A stretch of 28,071 nt of DNA, taken from contig CALZZH010000007.1 in the NCBI GenBank assembly GCA_945830595.1, forward strand, positions 1-28,071, read 5' to 3'. This stretch comes from Avoscillospira sp945864925. GTDB lineage: Bacteria > Bacillota > Clostridia > Oscillospirales > Oscillospiraceae. The notes beneath the pieces are model-generated. The model was not told the origin of the DNA, did no database searches, and was given only the letters and a program-made list of their open reading frames with translations. Of this stretch, positions 8,374-15,851 are shown piece after piece. The number at the start of each line of letters is the position of its first letter. The first letter of the stretch is position 1. Both the position numbers and the translations under genes were made by a program.

Positions 8374-8618
8374 GGAATCTTAATGACGATCAAAATGAAG
8401 AAATAACCATAGGATGTTGTCTGCATGTTCAATTTGACAGGGGAAATGTATAAATAAAAACGGTGTGCCGGTGAACGTCCTGGGTGGACAAATCCAACCG
8501 GTCCATTGGCTGCTTTCGCGATGTGGGTCAAAAGTGGGTCAGAGGAAAAACGGGATCGGCTAGGGAAGGGGAGAAAAATTGAATTCTTCCTCTGCGGATG
8601 AAGCTCCTAAAACAGAAA

Positions 8619-8659
8619 ATGGTCAGAGGACAGGGCGGCTGCTCTGTTTCTCTGACCAT
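8619..8659. other. Strong hairpin in non-coding DNA
   Basis: A 10-bp stem (ATGGTCAGAG with 8650-8659) continues, after a small internal loop, into a 7-bp inner stem (ACAGGGC with GCTCTGT, one wobble) with a 4-base loop. No T-run follows directly on the plus strand. Around it, 8374-8751 holds no convincing gene. Near 8510 there is GTGGGTCA repeated with an 11-base period. Confidence 0.5.
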
Positions 8660-8741
8660 AATCATTTATTTACGCTTCACACTGGACTTGTAATTCTTGA
8701 ATTATTTGAACAACTTTTTAGGGAATAGAGAAGAAGTAATA

Positions 8742-8783
8742 GTGAAAAAGTAAACATCCGAACGCGAATGCGTTCGGATGTTT
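8742..8783 (-). terminator. Terminator of the tRNA transcription unit
   Basis: A perfect 14-bp stem (8752-8765 with 8770-8783, 4-base loop) directly follows the 3' end of tRNA-Tyr. On the minus strand it is followed by ACTTTTTC, so it is a rho-independent terminator. Confidence 0.85.
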
Positions 8784-8867
8784 GGTGGGGGAAGGTGGAT
8801 TCGAACCACCGAAGGCATCGCCAGCAGATTTACAGTCTGTCCCCTTTGGCCACTCGGGAATTCCCCC
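8783..8867 (-). tRNA. tRNA-Tyr (GTA)
   Basis: The acceptor stem is GGGGGAA paired with TTCCCCC. The anticodon loop reads CTGTAAA, giving anticodon GTA (minus strand of 8831-8833). The long variable arm is typical of bacterial class II tRNA-Tyr, the T-arm has GGTTCGAATCC, and the 3' CCA is encoded. Length is 85 bases. Confidence 0.96.
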
Positions 8868-8893
8868 ATATTTACTTCCTTGCTGAAAGAGGT

Positions 8894-8969
8894 TGGAGCT
8901 GGTAGACGGACTCGAACCCCCGACCTGCTGATTACAAATCAGCTGCTCTACCGACTGAGCTATACCAGC
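8894..8969 (-). tRNA. tRNA-Thr (TGT)
   Basis: The acceptor stem is GCTGGTA paired with TACCAGC. The D-arm is TAGCTCAGTCGGTAGAGC, the anticodon stem-loop CTGATTTGTAATCAG gives anticodon TGT, the T-arm has GGGTTCGAGTCC, and the CCA end is encoded. Length is 76 bases. It lies 26 bases upstream of tRNA-Tyr in one transcript. Confidence 0.96.
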
Positions 8970-8988
8970 GGCTCAACAAGCATGACTG

Positions 8989-9017
8989 ATTATACACATC
9001 AAAGCCCTGTTTGTCAA
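8989..9017 (-). promoter_or_regulatory. Consensus sigma-A promoter of the tRNA pair
   Basis: On the minus strand a perfect TTGACA (9017-9012) and a perfect TATAAT (8994-8989) are 17 bases apart. The start of transcription would fall about a dozen bases before tRNA-Thr. Confidence 0.88.
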
Positions 9018-9018
9018 G

Positions 9019-9038
9019 CAGATTTTTTAAAAAATCTG
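9019..9038 (-). terminator. A/T palindrome after ansA
   Basis: A perfect 20-base palindrome (CAGATTTTTT and its complement) begins right after the ansA stop codon and ends just before the tRNA promoter. It may terminate ansA; as an A/T-rich block upstream of the -35 box it could also act as an UP element. Confidence 0.45.
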
Positions 9039-10040
9039 TTATTCCGGGCGGAGGATGTCGTGCTGAATGGGCTGGTAAAAGCGGTCCCGGAAGCCGTTCT
9101 GATCAAGACCCTGCCCCAGCAGCCACATGGTCTTGGTGACTACGGCTTCCAACGTCATGTCGTAGGCCTCGACAATTCCGTATTTTTCTTTGATGATGTG
9201 GCCGACTTGATAAATGGACATGTCGCTGCCCTCATAAGTGACCTGGGTGGTCATAATCAGGGGCTTGCCGGTGGCAACCCACTGGCCAACGGCCTGGGCA
9301 AAATCCTGGTTGGCGTAATACGGAACGCCGCCCACGCCGAAACCCTCCAGGATAATCGCATCATAAGCCGGCTGCAGCAGACGGAAAATGTCAGCCCGGA
9401 TGCCGGGAATGAGCTTCAGCACGAACAGATTGGGATTGAGGGAGAGGGAAAAAACAGGCTCCGGGGAAAGAGCGGGCTTGGGAAGAATGGAAAAAACCTT
9501 TTGATCCCGGATCAGGGCGATTTCCGGATATCCAATACTGGCAAAAGCGTTATAGCTTTTGCTGCGCATTTTTCTGGCCCGGGTGCCGAGAATGACCTGG
9601 CCGTTGAAAACGATGGTGACACCCCAGGCGCAGTTGGAAACGGCATAGAGAAAGGCGTCATAGAGGTTCCGCCGGGCATCAGTTTCCCGATTGCCGATGG
9701 ACTGCTGGGCGCCGGTGAGGACGATGGGCTTCGTACCGCCCTGAATCAAATAGCTCAGGGCCGCTGCGGTATAGGCCATGGTATCCGTACCATGGGAGAT
9801 CACAAAGCTGTCATATTGCGCATAATGCTCCCGGATTGCCTGTGCGATGGCGATCCAGTGGGCAGGACTCAGGTTGGTGCTGTCCAGATTGAACAGCTGC
9901 AGAGTATCCACGTGGCACAGCGATTCAATTTCCGGAATGCAGGATAAAAGCTGCTGGGAAGTGAGCTGGGGAACAAGGCCTTGGGCGGTTTTCTGAGTGG
10001 CGATGGTGCCGCCGGTGGCCAGCAGTAAAACCCGTTTCAT
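9039..10040 (-). CDS. ansA: L-asparaginase, cytoplasmic type I
   Basis: A 333-residue protein that hydrolyses L-asparagine to aspartate and ammonia. The first catalytic motif ATGGTIA is at residues 8-14 (nucleophile T12). The second, SHGTDTMAYTAA, follows at about 82-93 with the T85-D86 pair, then LTGAQ and DARRN. No signal peptide is present, which fits the cytoplasmic AnsA type rather than the secreted AnsB type. The start ATG 10040 lies behind AGGAGG. It appears to be a single-gene unit, divergent from the cobalamin-type riboswitch transcript, with the two tRNA genes downstream on the same strand. Confidence 0.93.
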   Translation of the reverse strand: MKRVLLLATGGTIATQKTAQGLVPQLTSQQLLSCIPEIESLCHVDTLQLFNLDSTNLSPAHWIAIAQAIREHYAQYDSFVISHGTDTMAYTAAALSYLIQGGTKPIVLTGAQQSIGNRETDARRNLYDAFLYAVSNCAWGVTIVFNGQVILGTRARKMRSKSYNAFASIGYPEIALIRDQKVFSILPKPALSPEPVFSLSLNPNLFVLKLIPGIRADIFRLLQPAYDAIILEGFGVGGVPYYANQDFAQAVGQWVATGKPLIMTTQVTYEGSDMSIYQVGHIIKEKYGIVEAYDMTLEAVVTKTMWLLGQGLDQNGFRDRFYQPIQHDILRPE

Positions 10041-10107
10041 AGGGGACCTCCTGGTTAAGAGACTGTGTGTATCATAGCAGAAAATGTGCTGCAGAACAAG
10101 AAAAACA

Positions 10108-10136
10108 TTTACAAATCCGCAGAGCTGTGGTATGAT
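10108..10136 (+). promoter_or_regulatory. Sigma-A promoter of the riboswitch transcript
   Basis: TTTACA (10108-10113) and TATGAT (10131-10136) are 17 bases apart. Transcription would begin near 10143, just before the riboswitch. Confidence 0.8.
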
Positions 10137-10142
10137 CTAACA

Positions 10143-10262
10143 TACAAGTGAATGAGGTTGCTGGTTCTCTCAGGTGGAATGGGGTGCAACGCCCCGCGAG
10201 TCGGTCACTGTGAAGTCCGCTTTGCCGGAATAAGTCAGATACACTGGAGCCAGCTGCATGTT
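10143..10262 (+). promoter_or_regulatory. Cobalamin-type riboswitch
   Basis: The sequence fits the cobalamin riboswitch core in order: GGAATGGGGTGCAACGCCCC (10177-10196; a GGAA, then a GGGG/CCCC stem closing a TGCAAC loop), TCACTGTGAAG at about 10204-10214, and a B12-box-like AAGTCAGATACACTGG near 10232-10247. The outer arms GCTGGTTCTC and GGAGCCAGC can pair. Such RNAs bind adenosyl- or other cobalamins and usually repress B12 synthesis or uptake genes. No such gene follows; the next protein gene starts at 10699 with its own promoter. Confidence 0.78.
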
Positions 10263-10323
10263 TCCGCCGGAACCGGAAATCGCCCAAAGTTCCGAGACGT
10301 TTACCGTTTCGGTTTTGTTTTTC

Positions 10324-10352
10324 GCTGCCGGCCTCCGGCGGCTTTTTCTTTT
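10324..10352 (+). terminator. Terminator 1, after the riboswitch
   Basis: An 8-bp stem (GCTGCCGG with CCGGCGGC, one wobble) with a 3-base loop is followed by TTTTTCTTTT. This is likely the riboswitch-controlled terminator. Confidence 0.85.
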
Positions 10353-10421
10353 GTCACGGCGCGGAATATCCCCCTCCGCGTGTGCATAAGCGGCAGGCGT
10401 ATCCCCCCGCCGGCTGCCACT

Positions 10422-10460
10422 GCGCCCGTTCTGTCCTGCAGTACGGGCGCTTTTATATTT
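10422..10460 (+). terminator. Terminator 2, end of the riboswitch transcript
   Basis: A perfect 8-bp stem (GCGCCCGT with ACGGGCGC) can be extended by CTG/CAG in the loop and is followed by TTTTATATTT. It separates the riboswitch transcript from the nucleoside transporter promoter. Confidence 0.82.
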
Positions 10461-10565
10461 CTGACAAAAACGTAGAATGACAGGCGGACAGCAGGGAAGC
10501 GAAATTTAAAAAAATGATAATTTTTCCACCCCATACCGAACAATAACAGGGCGAAATGCACAAAT

Positions 10566-10617
10566 TCGCAAAAAATCTGGGATTACTATTGTAACTTTTG
10601 CGATTATCTAGTAAAAT
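10566..10617 (+). promoter_or_regulatory. Promoter and inverted repeat ahead of the BMP transporter operon
   Basis: TTGTAA (10589-10594) and TAAAAT (10612-10617) are 17 bases apart. TCGCAAAA (10566-10573) is repeated inverted as TTTTGCGA (10596-10603), flanking and overlapping the -35 region, so it may be an operator. The 5' leader before the first gene is about 75 bases long. The stretch 10461-10565 is AT-rich with no gene seen. Confidence 0.6.
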
Positions 10618-10698
10618 ATCTACATTCCAAAAGTATGGCGCGAATGTCTGCTTTTGGGCAGGCCCTACCTGCATATCTGAAATAGGAGGAATGAAAGT

Positions 10699-12033
10699 AT
10701 GAAAAAATTTCTTGCACTGCTTCTGGCCCTGGTAATGGTTTTTGGCCTGGTTGCCTGCGGAAGCAAAGCTGAGACTCCCGCGGAACCGGAGCAGACGACC
10801 GAAGCTCCGGCCGAAACTACGCAGACGCCTGCCGAGCCGGCGCCTGAAGAGCCTGCAACGGAGCCCGAACCTGCAGAGGAACCCGGCACCGACATCAAGA
10901 TCGGTGTCATCCTGGTGCATGATGAGAACTCCGGCTACGACATGGCTCACATTGAGGGTGTGACCCAGGCCTGCCAGGAGCTGGGCATTCCCATGGAGAA
11001 TGTGACCTTCAAGTACAACATCCCCGAGGACGAGACCTGCTACGATACCGCTGCGGACCTGGCCGACGCCGGCTGCGGCATCATCTTCTCCGATTCCTAC
11101 GGCCATCAGACCCACATGGGCCAGGCTGCTGCGGAGTTCCCCGATACCATCTTTGTCGCCTGCACCGGCGATCTGGCTGCCGGCTCCGGCCTGAGCAACC
11201 TGAAGAACATCTTCCCCTACACCTATGAGTCCCGCTATGTGTCCGGCGTGGTGGCCGGCATGAAGCTGAAGGAACTCATGGATGACGGCTCCGTCACCGA
11301 TCCCTATGTGGGCTATGTCGGCGCCTATCCCTATGCCGAAGTGGTTTCCGGCTACACCGCATTCCTGCTGGGCATCCAGTCCATCGTGCCTGAAGCCCAT
11401 ATGGATGTGCAGTACACCAACTCCTGGTATGATCCCGTCGCAGAAGGCGAAGCTGCCAATGCTCTGATGGGCCGCGGCTGCGTCATCATCGGCCAGCATG
11501 CCGACTCCACCGGCGCTCCCTCCGCTGTGCAGGCCGCCTTTGAGTCCGGCAAGGTTGTCTACTCCGTCGGCTACAACATCGATATGCTGGCTGTGGCCCC
11601 CGATGCTGCTCTGACTTCCGCTCAGAACGTCTGGGCTGTCCTGTACAAGGCCACCCTGGAGAAGTTCCTGGCCGGCGAAGAGATCCCCACCGACTTTGCC
11701 TGCGGTGCTGCAGACGATGCTGTGAAGATCTCCGATCTGGGCTCCAGCTGTGCGGAAGGCACCCAGGAGGCTGTGGACGCTGCCTGGGCCGGCCTGAAGG
11801 ACGGTTCCCTGCATGTGTTTGACACCAGCAAGTTCACCTGCCAGCCCGCTGCTGACGGTTCCTACGTTGTGGACGAGGACGGCCGTGTGACTTCCGCTTT
11901 CGGTCTGGACTCCAATGGTGACTGGGTCAATGATACCGGCGAAGCCATTGTGGACGGCTATTTTGAAGAGTCTGTCCTGCGTTCCGCACCGTACTTTGCT
12001 CTGCGGATTGATGGCATCACTGAGCTGAACTGA
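10699..12033 (+). CDS. BMP family (nucleoside-binding) ABC transporter lipoprotein
   Basis: A 444-residue lipoprotein. The signal peptide MKKFLALLLALVMVFGLVAC ends in a lipobox with C20. A linker of about 45 residues rich in Glu, Pro, Thr and Ala follows, then the Med/BMP domain from DIKIGVILVHDENSGYDMAHIEGV on. The BMP family includes the basic membrane proteins and purine-nucleoside binders such as B. subtilis NupN and Treponema PnrA. It would capture nucleosides outside the membrane for the transporter encoded by the next three genes. The ribosome binding site AGGAGG is strong. Codon use is strongly biased (many TCC, GCC, CTG), as in highly expressed genes. Confidence 0.9.
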   Translation: MKKFLALLLALVMVFGLVACGSKAETPAEPEQTTEAPAETTQTPAEPAPEEPATEPEPAEEPGTDIKIGVILVHDENSGYDMAHIEGVTQACQELGIPMENVTFKYNIPEDETCYDTAADLADAGCGIIFSDSYGHQTHMGQAAAEFPDTIFVACTGDLAAGSGLSNLKNIFPYTYESRYVSGVVAGMKLKELMDDGSVTDPYVGYVGAYPYAEVVSGYTAFLLGIQSIVPEAHMDVQYTNSWYDPVAEGEAANALMGRGCVIIGQHADSTGAPSAVQAAFESGKVVYSVGYNIDMLAVAPDAALTSAQNVWAVLYKATLEKFLAGEEIPTDFACGAADDAVKISDLGSSCAEGTQEAVDAAWAGLKDGSLHVFDTSKFTCQPAADGSYVVDEDGRVTSAFGLDSNGDWVNDTGEAIVDGYFEESVLRSAPYFALRIDGITELN

Positions 12034-12051
12034 TCTTCAACTGCACGATAT

Positions 12052-12077
12052 AAATGGGGGGCCTGTGCCCCCCATTT
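12052..12077 (+). terminator. Intercistronic hairpin after the binding-protein gene
   Basis: A perfect 11-bp stem (AAATGGGGGGC with 12067-12077) with a 4-base loop is followed by only one more T before GGG. It is more likely a partial terminator or 3' mRNA stabiliser that lets the binding protein be made in excess than a full stop. A second small hairpin (CCTGCC/GGCAGG) is at 12110-12126. Confidence 0.6.
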
Positions 12078-12151
12078 TGGGTTGCAACTGAAATAAAAGA
12101 TCCCCGGGACCTGCCCATGAGGCAGGCTGCCACGGAGAAAGGGTGATTTTC

Positions 12152-13693
12152 TTGGCAATTGAGAACGCTGTCCAAATGAGAGGCGTAACGAAAACCTTCG
12201 GCGCTGTTGTTGCGAACAACAAGGTGGATCTGGATATCCGCAGAGGGGAGATCCTGTCTCTGCTGGGTGAAAACGGAAGCGGAAAAACCACCTTGATGAA
12301 CATGCTCTCCGGTATTTATTTCCCCGATGCGGGTGAGATTCTGGTGAACGGGAAGCCTGTGACCATCCGCTCCCCCAAAGACGCCTTTGATTTGGGCATC
12401 GGTATGATTCATCAGCACTTCAAGCTGGTGGACGTTCTGACGGCCACGGAGAATATCCTCCTGGGCCTCCATGAGAAGGGCACCCTGAATCTGAAAGCTG
12501 CTGCAGAAAAAATCACAGAAATCTGCAGAAAATATGGATTTGTGGTGGATCCCAATAAGAAGATTTATGATATGTCCGTTTCCGAGAAGCAGACGGTGGA
12601 AATTGTCAAGGTGCTCTACCGGGGTGCGAATATTCTGATTTTGGACGAGCCCACTGCGGTCCTGACGCCCCAGGAAACCCGGAAGCTGTTTGACGTCATG
12701 CGGAACATGAAGGCCGACGGCAAGGCCATTGTCATCATCACCCACAAGCTCCATGAAGTCATGGAGATTTCCGATCGGGTGGCGGTGCTGCGCAAGGGCG
12801 AGTACATCGGGGATGTTCCCACTTCGGAGACCAATCCCCAGAAACTGACGGACATGATGGTCGGCCGGGCAGTGAGCCTGAACATCGACCGTCCGGATCC
12901 GGTGAATCGGGTCAAGCGCCTGGAAATTCACAACCTCTCCGTCCGGAACGTCTACGGACTCAGAGCGTTGGACAGCGTCAGCTTTGACGTCTACGGCGGA
13001 GAAATTCTGGGCATTGCCGGTATTTCCGGCTGCGGCCAGAAGGAACTGCTGGAGGCTATCGCGGGTCTGCAGATCACCGAGAGCGGCAGTTCCATCCGTT
13101 TTTACCCCGGAGAAACCAGCGAAAGCAAAGAGCTGGTGGGGCTGAGTCCCCTGGATATCAAGAAAGCCGGTGTGGGTCTCAGCTTTGTGCCGGAGGACCG
13201 GCTGGGCATGGGCCTGGTCGGCGCCATGGATATGACCGACAATATGATGCTGCGCAGCTACCGCAACGGCCGGTCGGCCTTTGCGGACCGGAAGAATCCC
13301 AAGAAGCTGGCGGAGCAGGTCATTGAACAGCTGGAGGTTGTGACACCCGGCGTCTCCACGCCGGTACGGCGGCTGTCCGGCGGCAATGTGCAGAAGGTGC
13401 TGGTGGGCCGCGAGATTGCGGCGTCGCCCAAGGTCCTCATGACGGCCTACGCCGTCCGGGGTCTGGATATCAATACCTCCTACACCATCTACAACCTGCT
13501 GACAGAGCAGAAGATGCAGGGTGTGGCAGTGGTCTATGTCGGCGAGGACCTGGACGTGCTGCTGGAGCTGTGTGACCGGATCCTGGTCCTGTGCAGCGGC
13601 AAGGTCAACGGCATTGTGGACGCCCGGACCACAACCAAGGAGGAAGTTGGACTTCTGATGACCAATCTGAGGAAGGAGGAGATTCACGAATGA
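12152..13693 (+). CDS. ABC transporter ATP-binding protein, double-domain (nucleoside/BMP type)
   Basis: Two fused ABC ATPase domains, about 513 residues. Domain 1 has Walker A GENGSGKTT, the signature MSVSEKQTVEIVK and Walker B ILILDEPTAVLTPQE. Domain 2 has the degenerate Walker A GISGCGQKE and the signature LSGGNVQKVLVGREI, and its Walker B region reads VLMTAYAVRGLDI, where this family more often has a QPTRGLD-like text. Such tandem ATPases energise sugar and nucleoside importers (compare B. subtilis NupO). The preferred start is TTG 12152 behind AAAGGGTGAT, which resembles the anti-16S sequence; GTG 12143 is in frame and possible. The stop overlaps the next gene (ATGA). Confidence 0.9.
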   Translation: MAIENAVQMRGVTKTFGAVVANNKVDLDIRRGEILSLLGENGSGKTTLMNMLSGIYFPDAGEILVNGKPVTIRSPKDAFDLGIGMIHQHFKLVDVLTATENILLGLHEKGTLNLKAAAEKITEICRKYGFVVDPNKKIYDMSVSEKQTVEIVKVLYRGANILILDEPTAVLTPQETRKLFDVMRNMKADGKAIVIITHKLHEVMEISDRVAVLRKGEYIGDVPTSETNPQKLTDMMVGRAVSLNIDRPDPVNRVKRLEIHNLSVRNVYGLRALDSVSFDVYGGEILGIAGISGCGQKELLEAIAGLQITESGSSIRFYPGETSESKELVGLSPLDIKKAGVGLSFVPEDRLGMGLVGAMDMTDNMMLRSYRNGRSAFADRKNPKKLAEQVIEQLEVVTPGVSTPVRRLSGGNVQKVLVGREIAASPKVLMTAYAVRGLDINTSYTIYNLLTEQKMQGVAVVYVGEDLDVLLELCDRILVLCSGKVNGIVDARTTTKEEVGLLMTNLRKEEIHE

Positions 13694-14805
13694 GCAGCCC
13701 CAATGTGCATCATGAACCGCTGATCCGCATCGCCAAGCGCGACGGCCTTGCCGTATGGAAGAACTGGCTGATTCGCCTGGTGTTCGTTCTGATCGCCTTG
13801 CTTCTCAGCGGCCTGTTTATTTACGCAGTTACCAAGCTCAACCCCCTGAAGGTCTATGCTGCCATGTTTGAGGGCGCCCTGGGCACCAAGCGGCGGGTTT
13901 GGATTACCATCCGCGACACTATGATGCTGCTGTGCATCGGCGTGGGCCTGGCACCGGCATTTAAGATGAAGTTCTGGAACGTGGGTGCTGAAGGCCAGAT
14001 CCTGGTGGGCGGCGTGGCCACGGCGGGCCTGATGATCTATCTGGGCAAGTCCGCTGCCATGTCCACGCCGGTAATGCTCCTGGTTATGGCGCTGGCCAGC
14101 ATCGTGGCCGGTGCCGTCTGGGGCGTCATTCCGGCGGTGTTCAAGGCTCGCTGGGGAACCAATGAGACGCTGTTCACGCTGATGATGAACTATGTCGCCA
14201 TTCAGATTACGTCCTACTGTGTGGCCCTGTGGGAGAACCCCTTCGGCTCCAACACCGTGGGCCAGATCAACCCCCAGACCAAGGCCGGCTGGTTTCCGAG
14301 AGTGTTCGGCCTGGATTTCGGCCTGAACGTCATCATCGTCATGGCGCTGACCATCGGCATGTTCCTGTATCTGAAATACTCCAAGCATGGCTACGAGATT
14401 GCGGTCCTGGGCGAGAGCGAGCGCACTGCCCGCTATGCCGGCATCAAGCCCTCCCGGGTGTTTATCCGCACCATGGCCATCTCCGGCGCCATCTGCGGCC
14501 TGGCCGGCTTCATCGCCGTGGCCGGTGCCAGCCATACCATTTCCACCTCCACGGCCGGCGGCCGCGGCTTCACAGCGATTATTGTGGCCTGGCTGGCCAA
14601 GTTCAATACGTTTGTCATGCTGCTGATTTCGTTCCTGCTGGTATTTTTGCAGAAGGGCGCCATTGAGATTGCATCCCAGTTCAAGCTCAATGACTTCGCT
14701 TCCAATGTCATTACCGGCATCATCCTGTTCTGCATCATTGCCAGCGAGTTCTTCATCAACTATCGGGTGATTTTCCATAAGCGGAAGGAGGCCGGCAGCA
14801 AATGA
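13690..14805 (+). CDS. Nucleoside ABC transporter permease 1 (NupP-like)
   Basis: A 371-residue membrane protein of the BPD_transp_2 type. A cytoplasmic N-terminal tail precedes a long first membrane segment (NWLIRLVFVLIALLLSGLFIYAV). The sequence GVGLAPAFKMKFWNVGAEGQILVGGVATAG is typical of these permeases, and a later motif reads GESERTARYAGIK. It pairs with the next gene's product to form the membrane channel. The start ATG overlaps the stop of the ATPase gene by four bases and lies behind GGAGGAG. The four gene products together match the NupNOPQ arrangement; substrate assignment to nucleosides is by family. Confidence 0.92.
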   Translation: MSSPNVHHEPLIRIAKRDGLAVWKNWLIRLVFVLIALLLSGLFIYAVTKLNPLKVYAAMFEGALGTKRRVWITIRDTMMLLCIGVGLAPAFKMKFWNVGAEGQILVGGVATAGLMIYLGKSAAMSTPVMLLVMALASIVAGAVWGVIPAVFKARWGTNETLFTLMMNYVAIQITSYCVALWENPFGSNTVGQINPQTKAGWFPRVFGLDFGLNVIIVMALTIGMFLYLKYSKHGYEIAVLGESERTARYAGIKPSRVFIRTMAISGAICGLAGFIAVAGASHTISTSTAGGRGFTAIIVAWLAKFNTFVMLLISFLLVFLQKGAIEIASQFKLNDFASNVITGIILFCIIASEFFINYRVIFHKRKEAGSK

Positions 14806-15836
14806 TCAATCTGTTTATTTCCGCCATCGTCTTTGGCACGGTGATTCTCTACGGCGCCCTGGGCGAGATTTTGACGGAGAAATCCGGCAATCTGAACCTG
14901 GGCGTCCCCGGTGTCATGTATCTGGGCGGCATTGCCGGCCTGGCCAGTGCGTTTGCCTATGAAATCTCCACGCCCAATCCCATTCCGGCGGTCTGCCTGC
15001 TCATCAGCTTTGTCTGTGCCTTCCTGGCGGCGGCCCTGGGCGGCCTGATCTACAGCTTCCTGACCATTACCCTCCGGGCCAACCAGAATGTCACCGGCCT
15101 GACGTTGACCATCTTCGGCGGCGGCGTGGCCAATTTCTTCGGCGGCGCCCTGAACACCCTGGCTGGCGGCGTGGGCCAGATTTCCGTGGCCACCACCTCC
15201 GCGGCCTACCGGGCCAGTCTGCCCCTTGGCAGCAAGCTGGGGTGGTTTGGACAGATCTTCCTGAACCATGGCTTCATGGTATACCTGGCGATTGTTCTGG
15301 CAATCCTGATGCACTTCTTCTTCAACAAAACCCGCATGGGTCTGAACCTGCGGGCAGTGGGTGAGAATCCTGCCACGGCTGATGCCGCCGGCATCAACGT
15401 CACCCGGTATAAGTACTTGGCGACCTGCATCGGCGCTGGTATCTCCGGCCTGGGTGGCCTGTACTACACCATGGATTATATCAAGGGCACCTGGGCCAGT
15501 GAAGGCACCATCGAGGCCCTGGGCTGGCTGGCAGTGGCCCTGGTCATCTTCGCCGTGTGGCGCAGTCTCAACGCCATCTGGGGCTCCTATCTGTTCGGCT
15601 TCCTGACCTGGCTGTATCTGTATGTGCCGCAGATCCGGGCCTGGCTCATCGGTGCCCTGCATCTGGATCAGGACGCTCTGCAGATTCTGAATTTGACCAG
15701 AAGCTCCCAGGAGCTGTTCAAGATGCTGCCGTATCTGGCCACGATCTTGGTCTTGATCCTGGTCAGCATGCGAAAGAAGCGGGAGAATCAACCGCCGGCC
15801 TCTTTGGGCCTGCCTTACTTCCGCGAAGAACGCTGA
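14802..15836 (+). CDS. Nucleoside ABC transporter permease 2 (NupQ-like)
   Basis: A 344-residue membrane protein of the same permease family. It has GALGEILTEKSGNLNLGVPGVMYLGGIAG near the start and LRAVGENPATADAAGINVTRYKYLATCIGAGISGLGGLYYTMD in the second half, both typical of the second permease of BMP-type importers. It overlaps the preceding gene by four bases (ATGA) behind GGAGG. It ends 15 bases before the operon terminator. Confidence 0.92.
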   Translation: MINLFISAIVFGTVILYGALGEILTEKSGNLNLGVPGVMYLGGIAGLASAFAYEISTPNPIPAVCLLISFVCAFLAAALGGLIYSFLTITLRANQNVTGLTLTIFGGGVANFFGGALNTLAGGVGQISVATTSAAYRASLPLGSKLGWFGQIFLNHGFMVYLAIVLAILMHFFFNKTRMGLNLRAVGENPATADAAGINVTRYKYLATCIGAGISGLGGLYYTMDYIKGTWASEGTIEALGWLAVALVIFAVWRSLNAIWGSYLFGFLTWLYLYVPQIRAWLIGALHLDQDALQILNLTRSSQELFKMLPYLATILVLILVSMRKKRENQPPASLGLPYFREER

Positions 15837-15851
15837 GGTGCTTTCAGCAAG

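Larger units (their letters stand above)
7692..8461. repeat. 22-base perfect direct repeat (two copies)
   Basis: The same 22 bases, beginning GGGGAAATGTATAAAT, occur at 7692-7713 and at 8440-8461, a 748-base period. They bracket an unusual segment: GC-rich hairpins followed by an AT-rich ORF. The copies may be ends of a small element, recombination targets or members of a genome-wide repeat. Confidence 0.6.
10143..10460 (+). ncRNA. Candidate riboswitch-controlled small RNA
   Basis: After the riboswitch and terminator 1 (10324-10352) the transcript would hold two hairpins with nearly the same loop. Hairpin A has stem CGCGGA/TCCGCG (10360-10365 with 10375-10380) and loop ATATCCCCC (10366-10374). 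Hairpin B has stem 10390-10399 with 10408-10417 (one mismatch, one wobble) and loop TATCCCCC (10400-10407). Terminator 2 (10422-10460) follows directly. No ORF with a ribosome binding site is present. C-rich loops are common in small RNAs that pair with G-rich ribosome binding sites. The model is that without cobalamin RNA polymerase passes terminator 1 and makes the two-loop RNA. This is inference. Confidence 0.4.

Noticed and set aside
8778..9947. A 389-codon plus-strand ORF across the tRNA genes and antisense to ansA
   Set aside because: It reads through two certain tRNA genes and opposite a certain enzyme gene.
10355..10417. The two C-loop hairpins as an ANTAR (EutV-type) binding pair
   Set aside because: ANTAR sites need six-base loops with A at position 1 and G at position 4. 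These loops are longer, C-rich and have no G.
10453..11814. Long minus-strand ORF opposite the BMP lipoprotein gene, and similar ones opposite the ABC and dap genes
   Set aside because: These are shadow frames caused by codon bias at third positions; the plus-strand genes carry all motifs and ribosome binding sites.
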